From: Litoribacter ruber
Lineage (GTDB): Bacteria > Bacteroidota > Bacteroidia > Cytophagales > Cyclobacteriaceae
NCBI RefSeq assembly: GCF_018500185.1
Contig: NZ_JAHBGI010000001.1
Span: 124,001 to 188,000 of the forward strand
Length of the DNA stretch: 64,000 nucleotides
Direction of reading: 5' to 3'
The notes under the pieces: model-generated
What the model was told of the DNA's origin: nothing
The model's input: only the letters and a program-made list of their open reading frames with translations
Database searches by the model: none
Shown: positions 8,369 to 17,931 of the stretch, one piece after another
Layout of the letters: the number at the start of each line of letters is the position of its first letter
How positions within the stretch are numbered: the stretch's first letter is position 1
Program-made: the position numbers and the translations under genes

Positions 8369-10849
8369 ATGAAATATAGATTGTTGGGCATCGGGATGAT
8401 GCTGCTTTCCTTTGGGGCATTCGGACAAGAAACGGCCTCTAAAGGAAATTACGAATTGGCGGCCAAATTCAGCCCCGATAAAGTCAAAAAAATGGTTTTT
8501 TCCACCCAAGTGGATCCTCACTGGTTGAAAAAGTCTGACCGGTTCTGGTACAGCTATGAAACCCAGGACGGCAAGTTTTATTATATAGTTGACCCGGCCA
8601 AGAAATCCAAGACCCCGCTTTTTGACAGGGACCAGCTGGCCATGGAGATTACCAAAGTGGTCAAAGATCCCTTTGATGGGCAGCATCTGGACCTTACCGG
8701 GTTAAAATTTCTGGATGATGAAAATACCATCAAATTCAAAGTCAAAAGCTCTGAAGAGGTTTTGAAGAAGGATTGGGATAAGATCAAGGAAAAGAACAAA
8801 AACGCCAAGGACTCTCTCGAAAACAAGGTTTTCACCTTTCATTATGACCTAACCACCAGGGAACTGACCGAAATTGAGGATGATAAGGAGGACAAAAGAC
8901 TCGCTTGGGCCAATATCGCACCCGATTCCTCCAAGGTTGTCTTTGCCAAGCATCATAACCTCTATTGGATGGACAAGGAAAATTTCCTGAAAGCTGTGGA
9001 AGATGAAAAAGACAGCACCATCGTGGAGCACCAGCTGACTGAAGACGGAGAGGAATATTACGACTATGGCATCGGTGGCCGAGGTGAGGACAATGTGGAC
9101 AGGGAGAAAAATAAGGACAAGCGAAAAAGAGCCATGGTGATGTGGTCGCCTGATGCAAAGCAGTTTGTGGGCAGCAGGTCGGACAGCAGAAAGGTCAAGG
9201 ATCTCTGGGTCATCCACAATTCCAAAAACCCAAGACCGACTCTGGAAACCTACAAGTATGCCATGCCAGGTGAAAAAGAACAACCTCAGCAGGAATTGTT
9301 TTATTATTCTTTCACCTCTGAGGAGTTCCAAAAGCTGAACGTGGACACCTTTAAGGATCAGAATATAGGGTTATGGTCAGCTTCAAGGCCGAATAATACT
9401 AGAGATGATGAATTCAGGCCGGTGACGTGGTTAGGAGATGATGAGCAGTTTTTCTTTTCCATTACTTCAAGGGATTTGAAAAAAGTGGACATCGCTCGCT
9501 GGAACTTGAAAGACAACAGGAAAGAAATCATCGTAGAAGAAAGAAGCAACACCTACATCGATATCAATAAGCCTGAACTGGTAAATAACGGTACGGACAT
9601 CATCCATTGGTCGGAAAGAGATGGTTGGGGGCACCTTTATCTTTACGGTGTGGATGGAAGCTTAAAAAGACAGCTGACCTCAGGGCCTTTTCATGTGGAA
9701 AAGGTGGAGCGGATCAATGAGAAAAACAAAAGGGTGTATTTTGTAGCCAATGGCAAGGAAAAAGGGGAGGACCCATATTATGAGCACCTTTACAGTGTGA
9801 GTTTGGATGGTGGAGCGATGACTCTTTTGAATAAGGGTGACTTCAACCATTCGGCAAATGTCAATGACAACGCCACCTATTTTGTCAATAATTACTCTAG
9901 AGTTGATGCCGCCCCGGTAGCAGAATTGATGGATGCCAATGGCAAAAAAGTAATGGACCTGGAGACCACCGATCTTTCCAGGCTATTTGCCGCAGGGTAT
10001 AAATTCCCACAGCCTTTTACCTTTAAGGCTGATGATGGCATCACAGATCTTTATGGGGTAATGTATTTGCCATACGATTTTGATTCCACCAAAAGCTACC
10101 CCTTGATTCAATATGTTTACCCGGGTCCGCAAACTGAAGCCGTCAACAAAACCTTCAGCAAGAGCATGGACAGGGTGGATAGACTTGCCCAATTGGGCTT
10201 TGTGGTAGTTACCATTGGAAACAGAGGTGGCCACCCCGGCCGATCTAAGTGGTACCACAATTATGGGTATGGAAACCTGAGAGATTATGGGCTGGCGGAT
10301 AAGAAAGCAGCTGTAGAGCAATTGGCTGACAGGCATTCCTTTATCGACCGATCCAAAGTAGGCATCCATGGGCATTCAGGAGGTGGCTTCATGTCCACCG
10401 CTGCTATGTTGGTGTATCCGGATGTGTTCAAGGTAGCGGTTTCCAGTGCTGGTAACCATGAAAACAACATTTATAACCGCTGGTGGTCAGAGAAGCACCA
10501 TGGGGTAAAAGAGGTTGAAAACGGTGACGGGGAATCCAAGTTCATTTATGATGTGGAGAAAAACCCCGATCTGGCCAAAAACCTAAAAGGTCACCTGCTG
10601 TTGGTGACTGGAGATGTGGACAACAACGTCCATCCTGCCAACACCATCCGTATGGCCAATGCTTTGATTAAGGCCAATAAAAGGTTCGACTTTATCACCC
10701 TTCCCGGGCAGCGACATGGCTTCGGTGACATGACCGAGTATTTCTTCTGGAGAATGGGGGATTACTTCGTGCAGCATTTACTGGGAGATAATACTCCTCC
10801 TCCTGTGGACATGGTAGAGGTGCAAAGAGAGAAGGCGTTGACTAAGTAA
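8369..10849 (+). CDS. S9 family prolyl oligopeptidase (dipeptidyl-peptidase IV type)
   Basis: The 826-residue exported enzyme has a signal peptide ending at FGAFGQ, an N-terminal beta-propeller (DPPIV_N) and a C-terminal alpha/beta-hydrolase domain. The catalytic triad reads as Ser670 in GHSGGG, Asp751 in GDVDNNVHP and His783 in QRHGF. The family cleaves dipeptides or short peptides, often after proline, in the periplasm or at the surface. An unusually charged Lys/Asp/Glu-rich stretch lies in the first 300 residues. It has its own transcription unit and is followed by repeat DNA. Confidence 0.93.
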   Translation: MKYRLLGIGMMLLSFGAFGQETASKGNYELAAKFSPDKVKKMVFSTQVDPHWLKKSDRFWYSYETQDGKFYYIVDPAKKSKTPLFDRDQLAMEITKVVKDPFDGQHLDLTGLKFLDDENTIKFKVKSSEEVLKKDWDKIKEKNKNAKDSLENKVFTFHYDLTTRELTEIEDDKEDKRLAWANIAPDSSKVVFAKHHNLYWMDKENFLKAVEDEKDSTIVEHQLTEDGEEYYDYGIGGRGEDNVDREKNKDKRKRAMVMWSPDAKQFVGSRSDSRKVKDLWVIHNSKNPRPTLETYKYAMPGEKEQPQQELFYYSFTSEEFQKLNVDTFKDQNIGLWSASRPNNTRDDEFRPVTWLGDDEQFFFSITSRDLKKVDIARWNLKDNRKEIIVEERSNTYIDINKPELVNNGTDIIHWSERDGWGHLYLYGVDGSLKRQLTSGPFHVEKVERINEKNKRVYFVANGKEKGEDPYYEHLYSVSLDGGAMTLLNKGDFNHSANVNDNATYFVNNYSRVDAAPVAELMDANGKKVMDLETTDLSRLFAAGYKFPQPFTFKADDGITDLYGVMYLPYDFDSTKSYPLIQYVYPGPQTEAVNKTFSKSMDRVDRLAQLGFVVVTIGNRGGHPGRSKWYHNYGYGNLRDYGLADKKAAVEQLADRHSFIDRSKVGIHGHSGGGFMSTAAMLVYPDVFKVAVSSAGNHENNIYNRWWSEKHHGVKEVENGDGESKFIYDVEKNPDLAKNLKGHLLLVTGDVDNNVHPANTIRMANALIKANKRFDFITLPGQRHGFGDMTEYFFWRMGDYFVQHLLGDNTPPPVDMVEVQREKALTK

Positions 10850-10861
10850 TGCGAATAATAG

Positions 10862-10990
10862 GTCACAGAGGAGTTTCACAGAGTTTCCACTTCGCGGATA
10901 AATATTAAAATAAAATAGTATTCGACCACTAATGTCGAATGACAATTAAATAATGAGAGAGGCTCAGAGATGGGTCTCTTTTTTTGTGAG
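10862..10990 (+). terminator. Repeat-like spacer with hairpin and terminator-like element
   Basis: After the S9 peptidase there is a CACAGAG/TTTCACAGAG repeat stretch, then a perfect 7-bp hairpin ATTCGAC/GTCGAAT at 10920-10940. A weaker stem at 10955-10979 follows, whose loop contains CAGAGATGG and which ends in seven or more T. The same CAGAGATGG loop plus T-run plus GTGA appears in the rplS terminator. Terminator function is inferred. Confidence 0.5.
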
Positions 10991-11012
10991 CCTATGTAAC
11001 AGGGATCACACT

Positions 11013-11039
11013 TTTGCCCAAGGGAAAAACTTAACTTTG
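11013..11039 (+). promoter_or_regulatory. Promoter for the MFS/DUF2490 pair
   Basis: TTTG at 11013-11016 and TAACTTTG at 11032-11039 resemble the Bacteroidota -33/-7 elements, although the 15-bp gap is shorter than usual. The -7 box ends 22 bp before the ATG at 11062. Confidence 0.5.
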
Positions 11040-11061
11040 CAACTGTAAAATTAAGAATAGC

Positions 11062-12342
11062 ATGTCAAAAGTCGAATTGGGTCTTAAGGAAAATTGGAAG
11101 CAATTTACACTGCTGGTCATCATCAATGCTTTTGTGGGAGGCATGGTTGGGCTGGAAAGGTCCATTTTGCCTCAGATAGCCGAAGTGGAGTTTGGAATTG
11201 CCGCCAAGACAGCCATTCTTTCCTTTATTGTGGTTTTTGGAATAGTCAAAGCCCTGTCAAACTATTACGCTGGGGCCTTGGCCAACCGTTTTGGAAGGAA
11301 AAAGCTTCTGGTTGCAGGCTGGATTTTTGCCATTCCTGTTCCCCTGATCTTAATGTTTGCACCCAGCTGGAACTGGATCATTGCGGCCAATGTACTATTG
11401 GGGATCAACCAAGGCCTGGCCTGGAGCAGCACCGTTGTGATGAAAATCGACCTGGTAGGGGATAGGCAGCGTGGTTTTGCCATGGGGCTTAATGAATTTG
11501 CAGGTTACCTGGCGGTTGCAGTGGTGGCTTTCCTTACGGGGTATATCGCCAGTGAGTTTGGCGTGCGGCCTTATCCATTTTACTTGGGCATTGGCCTGGT
11601 GATATTGGGATTATTGGGAAGTATCTTTCTGGTAAAAGATACCCAGCACCATGTGGCTATGGAAACTCATGAAAGCTCCGTCAAAAAATTGAAGAACATC
11701 TTCTGGGACACCACCTGGAAAGACAAAAACCTGGGGTCAGTATCACAGGCCGGATTGATCAACAATCTCAATGACGGCATGGCCTGGGGGATATTCCCCA
11801 TTCTGCTAGCCAGCAAAAACTTTTCCCTTGAGCAGATCGGTGTGGTAACGGCGGTTTACCCAGCTGTATGGGGGATAGGACAGTTGTTTACCGGGAAGAT
11901 GGCGGATAAGTTTTGCAAGAAGGAAATGCTGTTTAAAGGAATGCTGTTGCAGGCATTTGCGCTGGTAGGCTTGGTGTGGGCTCAAAGCATGACTCAATTT
12001 ATAGTACTTTCCTCGGTATTGGGCTGGGGCACAGCGATGGTTTATCCTACTTTTTTGGCCACCATTGCAGAAAACACCCATCCGATCGACCGGGCAAAAA
12101 GTATAGGGATTTTCCGCTTGTGGAGGGACTTGGGGTATGCCATTGGAGCAATTTTGACGGGAGTCATTGCTGACTGGCTGGGAATAGCCCACTCCATATT
12201 TTTCATCGGTGTTCTTACCTTTATTTCCTCAGCAATCATTAAATTTAGAATGTCCTGCGGGGAAAACAAGTCCGTTAAAATGCTGGATTGGTTGCTGCGC
12301 AGACCTACTCAAAACACGTTGGACAATTGCAAAACCCCATAA
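11062..12342 (+). CDS. Major facilitator superfamily transporter
   Basis: The 426-residue protein has about 12 membrane helices and the MFS motif A, GALANRFGRKK, in the loop between helices 2 and 3. A second similar loop, GKMADKFCKKEM, lies in the C-terminal half. A helix-breaking LNDGMAWG begins the second half. The substrate is unknown; the drug/sugar-type MFS_1 family is the best general call. The DUF2490 outer-membrane gene starts 1 nt after its stop, so the two are surely co-transcribed. An inner-membrane exporter or importer paired with an outer-membrane barrel is a plausible unit. Confidence 0.88.
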   Translation: MSKVELGLKENWKQFTLLVIINAFVGGMVGLERSILPQIAEVEFGIAAKTAILSFIVVFGIVKALSNYYAGALANRFGRKKLLVAGWIFAIPVPLILMFAPSWNWIIAANVLLGINQGLAWSSTVVMKIDLVGDRQRGFAMGLNEFAGYLAVAVVAFLTGYIASEFGVRPYPFYLGIGLVILGLLGSIFLVKDTQHHVAMETHESSVKKLKNIFWDTTWKDKNLGSVSQAGLINNLNDGMAWGIFPILLASKNFSLEQIGVVTAVYPAVWGIGQLFTGKMADKFCKKEMLFKGMLLQAFALVGLVWAQSMTQFIVLSSVLGWGTAMVYPTFLATIAENTHPIDRAKSIGIFRLWRDLGYAIGAILTGVIADWLGIAHSIFFIGVLTFISSAIIKFRMSCGENKSVKMLDWLLRRPTQNTLDNCKTP

Positions 12343-12343
12343 C

Positions 12344-13063
12344 ATGCGTGGCATTTGGAGCGTAGTACTTTTATCGATTTTCAGCATAAGCAAGCTGCCT
12401 GCACAGACGGTAGAACATGAAGGGGAGTTTTGGGGAGCCTATATTTCTTCCATCCGCGTAACCGAAAAGTGGGCGGTTTGGAATGACTTCCATTGGGCTA
12501 CCACCTCATTTTTTGTTTCTCGCCATGGACTGACCTATTTCTTCAGCCCAAACCTATCTGCTTCCGGAGGCTATGCCTGGGTGACCACGGCTACTTCATT
12601 TTCAGAAAAGCTGATCCGTGATGAGCACCGGCCCTGGGGGCAGTTGGTGGGCAACTTTTGGTTGAGCAAGGAAGTCAGCTACCAGTTGCGTTTCCGGTAT
12701 GATGCCCGCTTCAGGCAGAAGATTGAAGGGCAGGAAGTTTTGCAGGATAGGCTTTTTTACAACCGGTTGAGGTTTATGGCTACACTTCGTATTCCCGTCC
12801 ACACCATTAATTCCCACACAAATGTGCAGCTGAGAATCATGGATGAGATTTTATATAATGCGGGAGGCCAAATCGACAACGGGATAGACCAAAACCGACT
12901 ATATATTTTACCCACCTTTACTTATCGTAACCTTTCTGTATTAGCTGGCTATCACTGGAGGTTGATTCCTTCAAGTGGTCGTACATTAAACCGACACGGG
13001 CTTTCCTTTTGGGTAATTCATAACATGGACTTTAGAAAGCGGATCAATGAAAACTGGCAGTAA
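12344..13063 (+). CDS. DUF2490 outer-membrane protein
   Basis: Start at ATG 12344, immediately after the MFS stop, gives a signal peptide (MRGIWSVVLLSIF, cut near LPAQ). A longer in-frame ATG at 12209 lies inside the MFS gene and is rejected. The 239-residue product alternates aromatic and polar residues in beta strands (for example YQLRFRYDARFRQK and YNRLRFMATLRIP) and fits DUF2490, a small predicted outer-membrane barrel common in Bacteroidota. Function is unknown. Its 3' end overlaps the convergent glycosidase gene by 20 bp. Confidence 0.85.
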   Translation: MRGIWSVVLLSIFSISKLPAQTVEHEGEFWGAYISSIRVTEKWAVWNDFHWATTSFFVSRHGLTYFFSPNLSASGGYAWVTTATSFSEKLIRDEHRPWGQLVGNFWLSKEVSYQLRFRYDARFRQKIEGQEVLQDRLFYNRLRFMATLRIPVHTINSHTNVQLRIMDEILYNAGGQIDNGIDQNRLYILPTFTYRNLSVLAGYHWRLIPSSGRTLNRHGLSFWVIHNMDFRKRINENWQ

Positions 13064-15434
13064 TTCGTTTTCCCCTTGCATTCACATTTTCCGACTTTTC
13101 AGTTTTTTCCGGAGTCACCTCTTCACCATTTATGGTCCAGGTTTCATATTGCCCTTCGGGAAAAGAAAACTCGATCTCCCAGTCCTCCTTTTGCTGTAAA
13201 AGCTCAAGTTCCATTCCTTCCGTGGTCCGGGTGAATTTCAAACTTATCGCATTGTTGCCGATCTCTACATTTTCAATGGTGGCCTCTTCCCATTCACTGG
13301 GCATCTGCGTAGAAATAATCAACTTTTTTTGCCCTGCTTGGGGTTTTATCCCGAAAAACTGGGTCACGATCGGAACGGCATAACTGTACAAGTTCCAGGC
13401 CTGGGCCATCATGCCGTAATCCGGTGATACTTCGTAGATGGATCCAGGTAGGGCAAATCCAAATGAGCGGGTCATGCGCTGCAAGTAATCCAAAGCCTGG
13501 TCAGGTCTGCCGTAATTATTTTCGGCTATAGCCTGTACGCCCGTCGGCAAGGTCATCACGGCTCCAGTGTAGGAAAAAACCGTGCTCCCGGCAAATGCCC
13601 CGTCCTCCAGATCGGAAGAGTCGTCCCGGTCTATACCGGTGACGAAAACCCCAAACGGGTTGACAAACCTCGCACCCTTGTCTAGGGCTTTTATAGCCTT
13701 TTCCCTGTCAGCGATTCCCATTTCCATTGGCGTGTTGACCACCCAGTTGTGGAATACCACAAAGCCTTGTTTTTGGTCGGGGGGTAGGGCAGAAATTTTG
13801 CTTTTCATTGCTTTCAGTTCTTCTACCGCCCATGGTTTGTCGAGAGTGTCGGCTCTGATAATTGCGGCCTCTATCAGATGAAGGGCCTCGGAAGCCGTCC
13901 CGATGAAATCCGCATAGGAATTGGCCTCTTCCACCCAAAAATCCTCATTGATTTTTTCCCTGATCCTATCCGCCAGTCCTTGGTAATAAATAGTCTGCCG
14001 CTCGTCCTGGAGTTCCTCCGCAATTTTGGCGGCATCAGCAAACGCAGCTTGCGTATAGGTAGCCACATCAATCATCTCTGACTCCAGCCCGTGGATTTCC
14101 ATCATGCCATATCCGTCAGGGAAAAGATTGCCATCTTCATCATTTTCCTCCATCAGCCAGGTCAGCCCATTTTGGATAGTGGGATAGTACTTTTCCAAAA
14201 AATCCCGATCACCTGTCCATTTGTAAACTTCCCAGATCAGGGAAACAAACTGTGGGGTCTCGTTGATGTTGCCGGGGTTAAACACCACGCCATTGGTACT
14301 GACCTCATGAACGATCCTGCCGTTTCCGTTTTCTTCCTCGGAAAGCTTGTGGAGCAAATCAATGGTGCTATAAGTCAAATCTTTTCTTCCTGTCGCAATA
14401 GCCCCCTGAAGCGTATATTCATTGTCCACCCCAAACCACCACGGGTAGTCGGGCATACCGGCTCCCAGACCCATTCCGATTTCAGGCACATCCCTAACCA
14501 GCCATTCCGTGTTATATTTTACCCATTCGAAGGCCTTTTCCAAATCTTTATCGGGAATGGTGATTCTAGATTTTAGGGCAATCTGCTCATAATGCTGTTT
14601 TTTTTCTTCCAAGTAAGTTTGAGAATTGTATAATAGGTCGTCATACGTGCCCAGGGCCTCTTCCAAAGAGGCGTAGGAGCCTGCTATTGATATGGTGAGG
14701 GTTTTAGTTTCCATACCATCAAGGGTCAGATCGTATATCAGGCTCGCTGCAGCTCCCTGTCCTTTTGGCTCATAATTGCAGTGGGGAGAGGCCCTAAGGT
14801 GCATTTGGGCGGGATTCTCACCCCCAAAGACCACATGCCATTCATTTCCCTCGTCCTGGGCGGTCCAAAGCTTCCGTTCATCATCAAATCTCAGCAGGTC
14901 CGGATGGTCAAACATCCCTGCTTTTTCCCCCAGCCAAACCGGTCTCAGATCCACATGTCCCGTAAATTCGAAACTTAGTTGTTTAGGGTTTTCTGAAAGG
15001 TTGGATAGGGTAAACTCGATGACCGCACCTTGCATTCCTTCTGGAACAAACTGGATTCTTTCAATTTCTATTTCTGGTACCGTGGTTTTGTAAACGTGTT
15101 TGTTTGCAAAAGGATAATTGATGAACATGTCGGCCCTGTCCAGGCAGAAAAACTCGTCTTCCAGTCCAACAGCGACGGTAAAGCCGTCCATAAGTTTGAT
15201 GGGGTGGTTCCAGATGCCGCCCATTTCGCCTTCCACATGCCATCCTAGATCCGGGAAGGTGCCATCCTGGTAGCCAACCATGTACAGCCGGTCACCAGCA
15301 GTCACGAATGGGGAGGCCAAATATTCCTCCCGGCCCGGCAGCCCTTCTACATCCCTCAGGATATCGGCCAATTGCTGTGCCTCCACCGAAAAAATTGCAA
15401 GAGCCAGCAAAAAACTAAATAGGATTGTTTTCAT
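13044..15434 (-). CDS. Secreted six-hairpin glycosidase (debranching-enzyme-like)
   Basis: The 796-residue protein has a signal peptide ending at FSVEAQ, an N-terminal beta-sandwich and an (alpha/alpha)6 barrel with WWFGVDNEYTLQG, GRIVHEV, NINETPQFV and WTGDRDF. These are typical of amylo-alpha-1,6-glucosidase/GH63-like six-hairpin enzymes. Acidic residues in those blocks would be the catalytic candidates. A C-terminal beta domain follows. It is probably periplasmic or surface-bound and acts on alpha-linked oligosaccharides or glycoconjugates; the exact GH family cannot be fixed by eye. It is not in a recognisable SusCD locus. Its stop overlaps the DUF2490 gene end. Confidence 0.8.
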   Translation of the reverse strand: MKTILFSFLLALAIFSVEAQQLADILRDVEGLPGREEYLASPFVTAGDRLYMVGYQDGTFPDLGWHVEGEMGGIWNHPIKLMDGFTVAVGLEDEFFCLDRADMFINYPFANKHVYKTTVPEIEIERIQFVPEGMQGAVIEFTLSNLSENPKQLSFEFTGHVDLRPVWLGEKAGMFDHPDLLRFDDERKLWTAQDEGNEWHVVFGGENPAQMHLRASPHCNYEPKGQGAAASLIYDLTLDGMETKTLTISIAGSYASLEEALGTYDDLLYNSQTYLEEKKQHYEQIALKSRITIPDKDLEKAFEWVKYNTEWLVRDVPEIGMGLGAGMPDYPWWFGVDNEYTLQGAIATGRKDLTYSTIDLLHKLSEEENGNGRIVHEVSTNGVVFNPGNINETPQFVSLIWEVYKWTGDRDFLEKYYPTIQNGLTWLMEENDEDGNLFPDGYGMMEIHGLESEMIDVATYTQAAFADAAKIAEELQDERQTIYYQGLADRIREKINEDFWVEEANSYADFIGTASEALHLIEAAIIRADTLDKPWAVEELKAMKSKISALPPDQKQGFVVFHNWVVNTPMEMGIADREKAIKALDKGARFVNPFGVFVTGIDRDDSSDLEDGAFAGSTVFSYTGAVMTLPTGVQAIAENNYGRPDQALDYLQRMTRSFGFALPGSIYEVSPDYGMMAQAWNLYSYAVPIVTQFFGIKPQAGQKKLIISTQMPSEWEEATIENVEIGNNAISLKFTRTTEGMELELLQQKEDWEIEFSFPEGQYETWTINGEEVTPEKTEKSENVNARGKRITASFH

Positions 15435-15665
15435 AAGCTTAAGAATTACCCAATATACCCATTTTTCGGATCAGGTGAAAGTGGGTCAAATGGTGTCAAA
15501 GAGATGAATTGGCTTTGCAAGTTGAAAAGTTTTAATCGTATCTTCGTTCTGTAATCTCAACTTTTCAGCCTTTATTAAGTTAAACCACTTGGAGTTTAAA
15601 GTTTTCCCCTAGCGTTTTTGGGGTGTTTCTCGTATAGGCTTGACATTTATTTCAATTTTTATCTT
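15435..15665. promoter_or_regulatory. Divergent spacer with inverted repeat
   Basis: This 231-bp spacer separates the glycosidase and the P-loop gene. It holds an inverted repeat TGAAAAGTT (15523-15531) / AACTTTTCA (15559-15567) that brackets a near-consensus -7 box, TATCTTCG, at 15539-15546. The arrangement could serve as an operator for the plus-strand gene. No small gene is seen. Confidence 0.35.
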
Positions 15666-16457
15666 ATGGCAAGAATTAAATTCATCACCGGTCCGGTCGG
15701 ATCAGGAAAGACCGTTTTCATTGAGAAAAACTTTTCTTCCTCTCCGGGAAATTTTGTGTTTGATCTGGCAAAAATTAGCCAGCAACTCTTTGGCCATTTC
15801 CAGGCTTTGGAAGAAATGGATGGAATCGTACAGATTTATAACCATGCCAGCGAGGAAGGTTTGTTGACACTTTTGGATGGGAAGACGCTGGTGGTTGAAT
15901 ATTGCACCAATAAGGGTTATGATGATGATTTTGCGGCATTGGTCAAGTATGCCCAAAAAACCGGGATATGTGTGGAAGTAATCCATATTGAGCTGGATGA
16001 AATGCTTGGTAGGGAAAGAATAGCCCAGGCCGATCCCCAGAGATACTTTTCTTCAGCAAAGCTGCGGGAGGAAACCCTAGAGGTACTCGAAGGCGTGATA
16101 GATTCCTTTGAGGCCAACCAAAATTTTGAGCTCATTTTGGAACTGGGAGGGGAAAATGGGTCTACCGTGTTTTACCGTTCTGGAGAAGAAGGGGAAGAAA
16201 GGTACTTTTACCTAACCCCTGAAATCAAAACTTTTGACTTTGAGCCGGACTTTGAGGTTGATAAACTTTCCGAAGTGAATTATCTCAAGACATTTCCGAC
16301 ATTTGAAAAAGCCCTAAATACCTTGATCTCTGAAGTTGGGCTGTTCCAGCTTGTCCCCCTGAAGGTAAATAAGGAATACAAAAAGGCTTTTCAGCAGGCT
16401 GTAAAGCGCAACATGGACAAGCCGCCCCTGCCCGAATGGAAGGCGATTCTGAATTAA
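15666..16457 (+). CDS. P-loop NTPase of unknown function
   Basis: Start at 15666 puts Walker A GPVGSGKT at residues 9-16; an in-frame ATG at 15618 would add an implausible 16 residues. The 263-residue soluble protein resembles small kinases or zeta-toxin-like P-loop folds: after the P-loop there is a hydrophobic strand LVVEYC near residue 76, and LIL-type strands near 155. A middle segment has conserved-looking Arg/Glu-rich helices (LGRERIAQADPQRY). I do not recognise the family. It is followed 103 bp later by an HD hydrolase and may be co-transcribed with it. Confidence 0.7.
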   Translation: MARIKFITGPVGSGKTVFIEKNFSSSPGNFVFDLAKISQQLFGHFQALEEMDGIVQIYNHASEEGLLTLLDGKTLVVEYCTNKGYDDDFAALVKYAQKTGICVEVIHIELDEMLGRERIAQADPQRYFSSAKLREETLEVLEGVIDSFEANQNFELILELGGENGSTVFYRSGEEGEERYFYLTPEIKTFDFEPDFEVDKLSEVNYLKTFPTFEKALNTLISEVGLFQLVPLKVNKEYKKAFQQAVKRNMDKPPLPEWKAILN

Positions 16458-16560
16458 GCTTTCCAATTATTGTAAAATTAGTTTTGGATTCAAGGGGATT
16501 GTGGTTAAATTGAAGATGTTTGGACTGCGTATATGTGTCCCTAAATTTTATGATCTGATT

Positions 16561-17136
16561 ATGATTTTTGAAGCCATAAAGTTTGCCTGCCAAGCTCATG
16601 AAGGGCATTTTCGGAAAGGGACGAATATTCCCTACATCTCGCATCTCACCAATGTAATGAAGATTTTGTTGGAATACGGCTACGACGAGGAGGTGGCGGT
16701 GGCCGGCTTGCTGCATGACACCGTGGAGGATACCCCGGTGACTATTGAGCAGGTGGAGGCGAAGTTTGGAGCAAAAGTCGCCCATCTTGTCAAAGGAGCC
16801 ACAGAACCCTCCAAGCTCAACCATAGGGAAGGGGAGGAAGAGGCCCCGTGGAAAGTAAGGAAATCCCACACCATTGATTATGTGGGCCGGGAGCAGGACG
16901 AGGCCATTCTGGCTTTGGCACTGGCAGATAAGCTTGACAACATCCGCGCCATAGCCCGCGATTACCGCCGCGTGGGAGATGCTATATGGGACCGTTTTAA
17001 TGCACCCTATGAGCAGCAAAACTGGTACTACTACAGCCTGGCGGAGGCTTTCCTCAGCAGGCAGGAGGAATTTGGAGAAGAATACCGAACCCTCACTGAA
17101 GAATTCTCCGAAGCCGTGAGGGAAATGTTTCCTTGA
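16561..17136 (+). CDS. HD-domain hydrolase (SpoT/MESH1-like)
   Basis: Start at 16561 (MIFEAIKFACQAHEG) is preferred over the ATG at 16501 because it opens the family's first helix. The 191-residue protein contains H-Q/A-AHEGHFRKG, PYISHLTNV, the HD motif LLHDTVEDT and ALADKLDN, which match the RelA/SpoT hydrolase domain and its small stand-alone relatives. Those metal-dependent enzymes remove pyrophosphate from (p)ppGpp or other nucleotides. No synthetase domain is attached. The conserved HD pair and the D of ADKLDN are present, so it should be active. The natural substrate is not shown by sequence. Confidence 0.85.
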   Translation: MIFEAIKFACQAHEGHFRKGTNIPYISHLTNVMKILLEYGYDEEVAVAGLLHDTVEDTPVTIEQVEAKFGAKVAHLVKGATEPSKLNHREGEEEAPWKVRKSHTIDYVGREQDEAILALALADKLDNIRAIARDYRRVGDAIWDRFNAPYEQQNWYYYSLAEAFLSRQEEFGEEYRTLTEEFSEAVREMFP

Positions 17137-17164
17137 AAAAGTACGAGGCGCAATGGATATTCCT

Positions 17165-17782
17165 ATGCGGTTTAGCCCCCTCCGCCCCCTAAAGGGGGAA
17201 CTAGATTACGTCCATTATTTCATCTATTTCATCCAAGCTCCCCTTTAGGGGCGGGTGGGTGAAACGGAAGTAAAACAATGGTTAAGTGAATTCTCATTAA
17301 ACTGATACCCCATCCGAAGAGCGCAGCTCGAAGGGAGGGCTCCGAGAATCAGGACGTAAAATACTGGAAAAGCCTTCAAGTTACTCCTCAAGACGGCTTT
17401 GCCCTGCGGTGTACTTTGTACTTGGTACCTAGTACTTTGTACCCTTTCGTAAGTACGAGGTACTATATATAATCCGATGCGGTTTAGCCCCCTCCGCCCC
17501 CTACAGGGGGAAATATATTACGTCAATTTTTTAATATATTTAATCCAACATCCCCTTTTGGGGGGGTTGGTTTAAACGGATTTAAAACATTGGTTAAGTG
17601 AATTCTCATGAAACTGATACCCCATCCGACGAGCGCAGCTCGAAGGGAGGGCTCCGAGAATCAGGACGTAAACGTAAAATACTGGAAAAGCCTTCAAGTT
17701 ACTCCTCAAGGCGGCTTTGCCCTGCTGCGGTGTACTTTGTACTTGGTACCTAGTACTCTTTGTACCCATTCGTAAGTACGAA
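17165..17782. repeat. Direct duplication of about 300 bp (312-bp offset)
   Basis: Copy 1 runs from about 17165 to 17463 and copy 2 from about 17477 to 17782. Both start ATGCGGTTTAGCCCCC, carry a CCCCCT/AGGGGG hairpin, a second CCCCTT/AGGGG pair, the phrase ATACCCCATCCGA and the block GCGCAGCTCGAAGGGAGGG, and end in a GTAC heptamer array followed by CGTAAGTACGA. Differences are scattered substitutions and small indels, so the duplication is not recent. No reading frame is conserved between copies. Confidence 0.85.
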
Positions 17783-17833
17783 ATTTGAAGTACAAGGTAC
17801 GATGGAAGGGTTGCGGGTCAGCCACGGAAGTGG

Positions 17834-17931
17834 AATAATGAATGATGAACGCCGAATGATGAATAATGAAGTTTACATCCGGCATCGGTCATCGGTCATC
17901 CGACTTCCGACACCCGACACCCGACATCTCA
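17834..17931. repeat. Fourteen-unit heptamer array
   Basis: Starting at 17834 the sequence parses without a slip into 7-nt units: AATAATG, AATGATG, AACGCCG, AATGATG, AATAATG, AAGTTTA, CATCCGG, CATCGGT (twice), CATCCGA, CTTCCGA, CACCCGA (twice), CATCTCA. It abuts the stop codon of the universal stress protein gene. The units drift in sequence while the period is exact. Confidence 0.85.

Noticed and set aside
17572-17769. 65-codon frame in the duplicated block
   Set aside because: The frame is not conserved in the sister copy at 17165-17463, so it is a by-product of repeat DNA.
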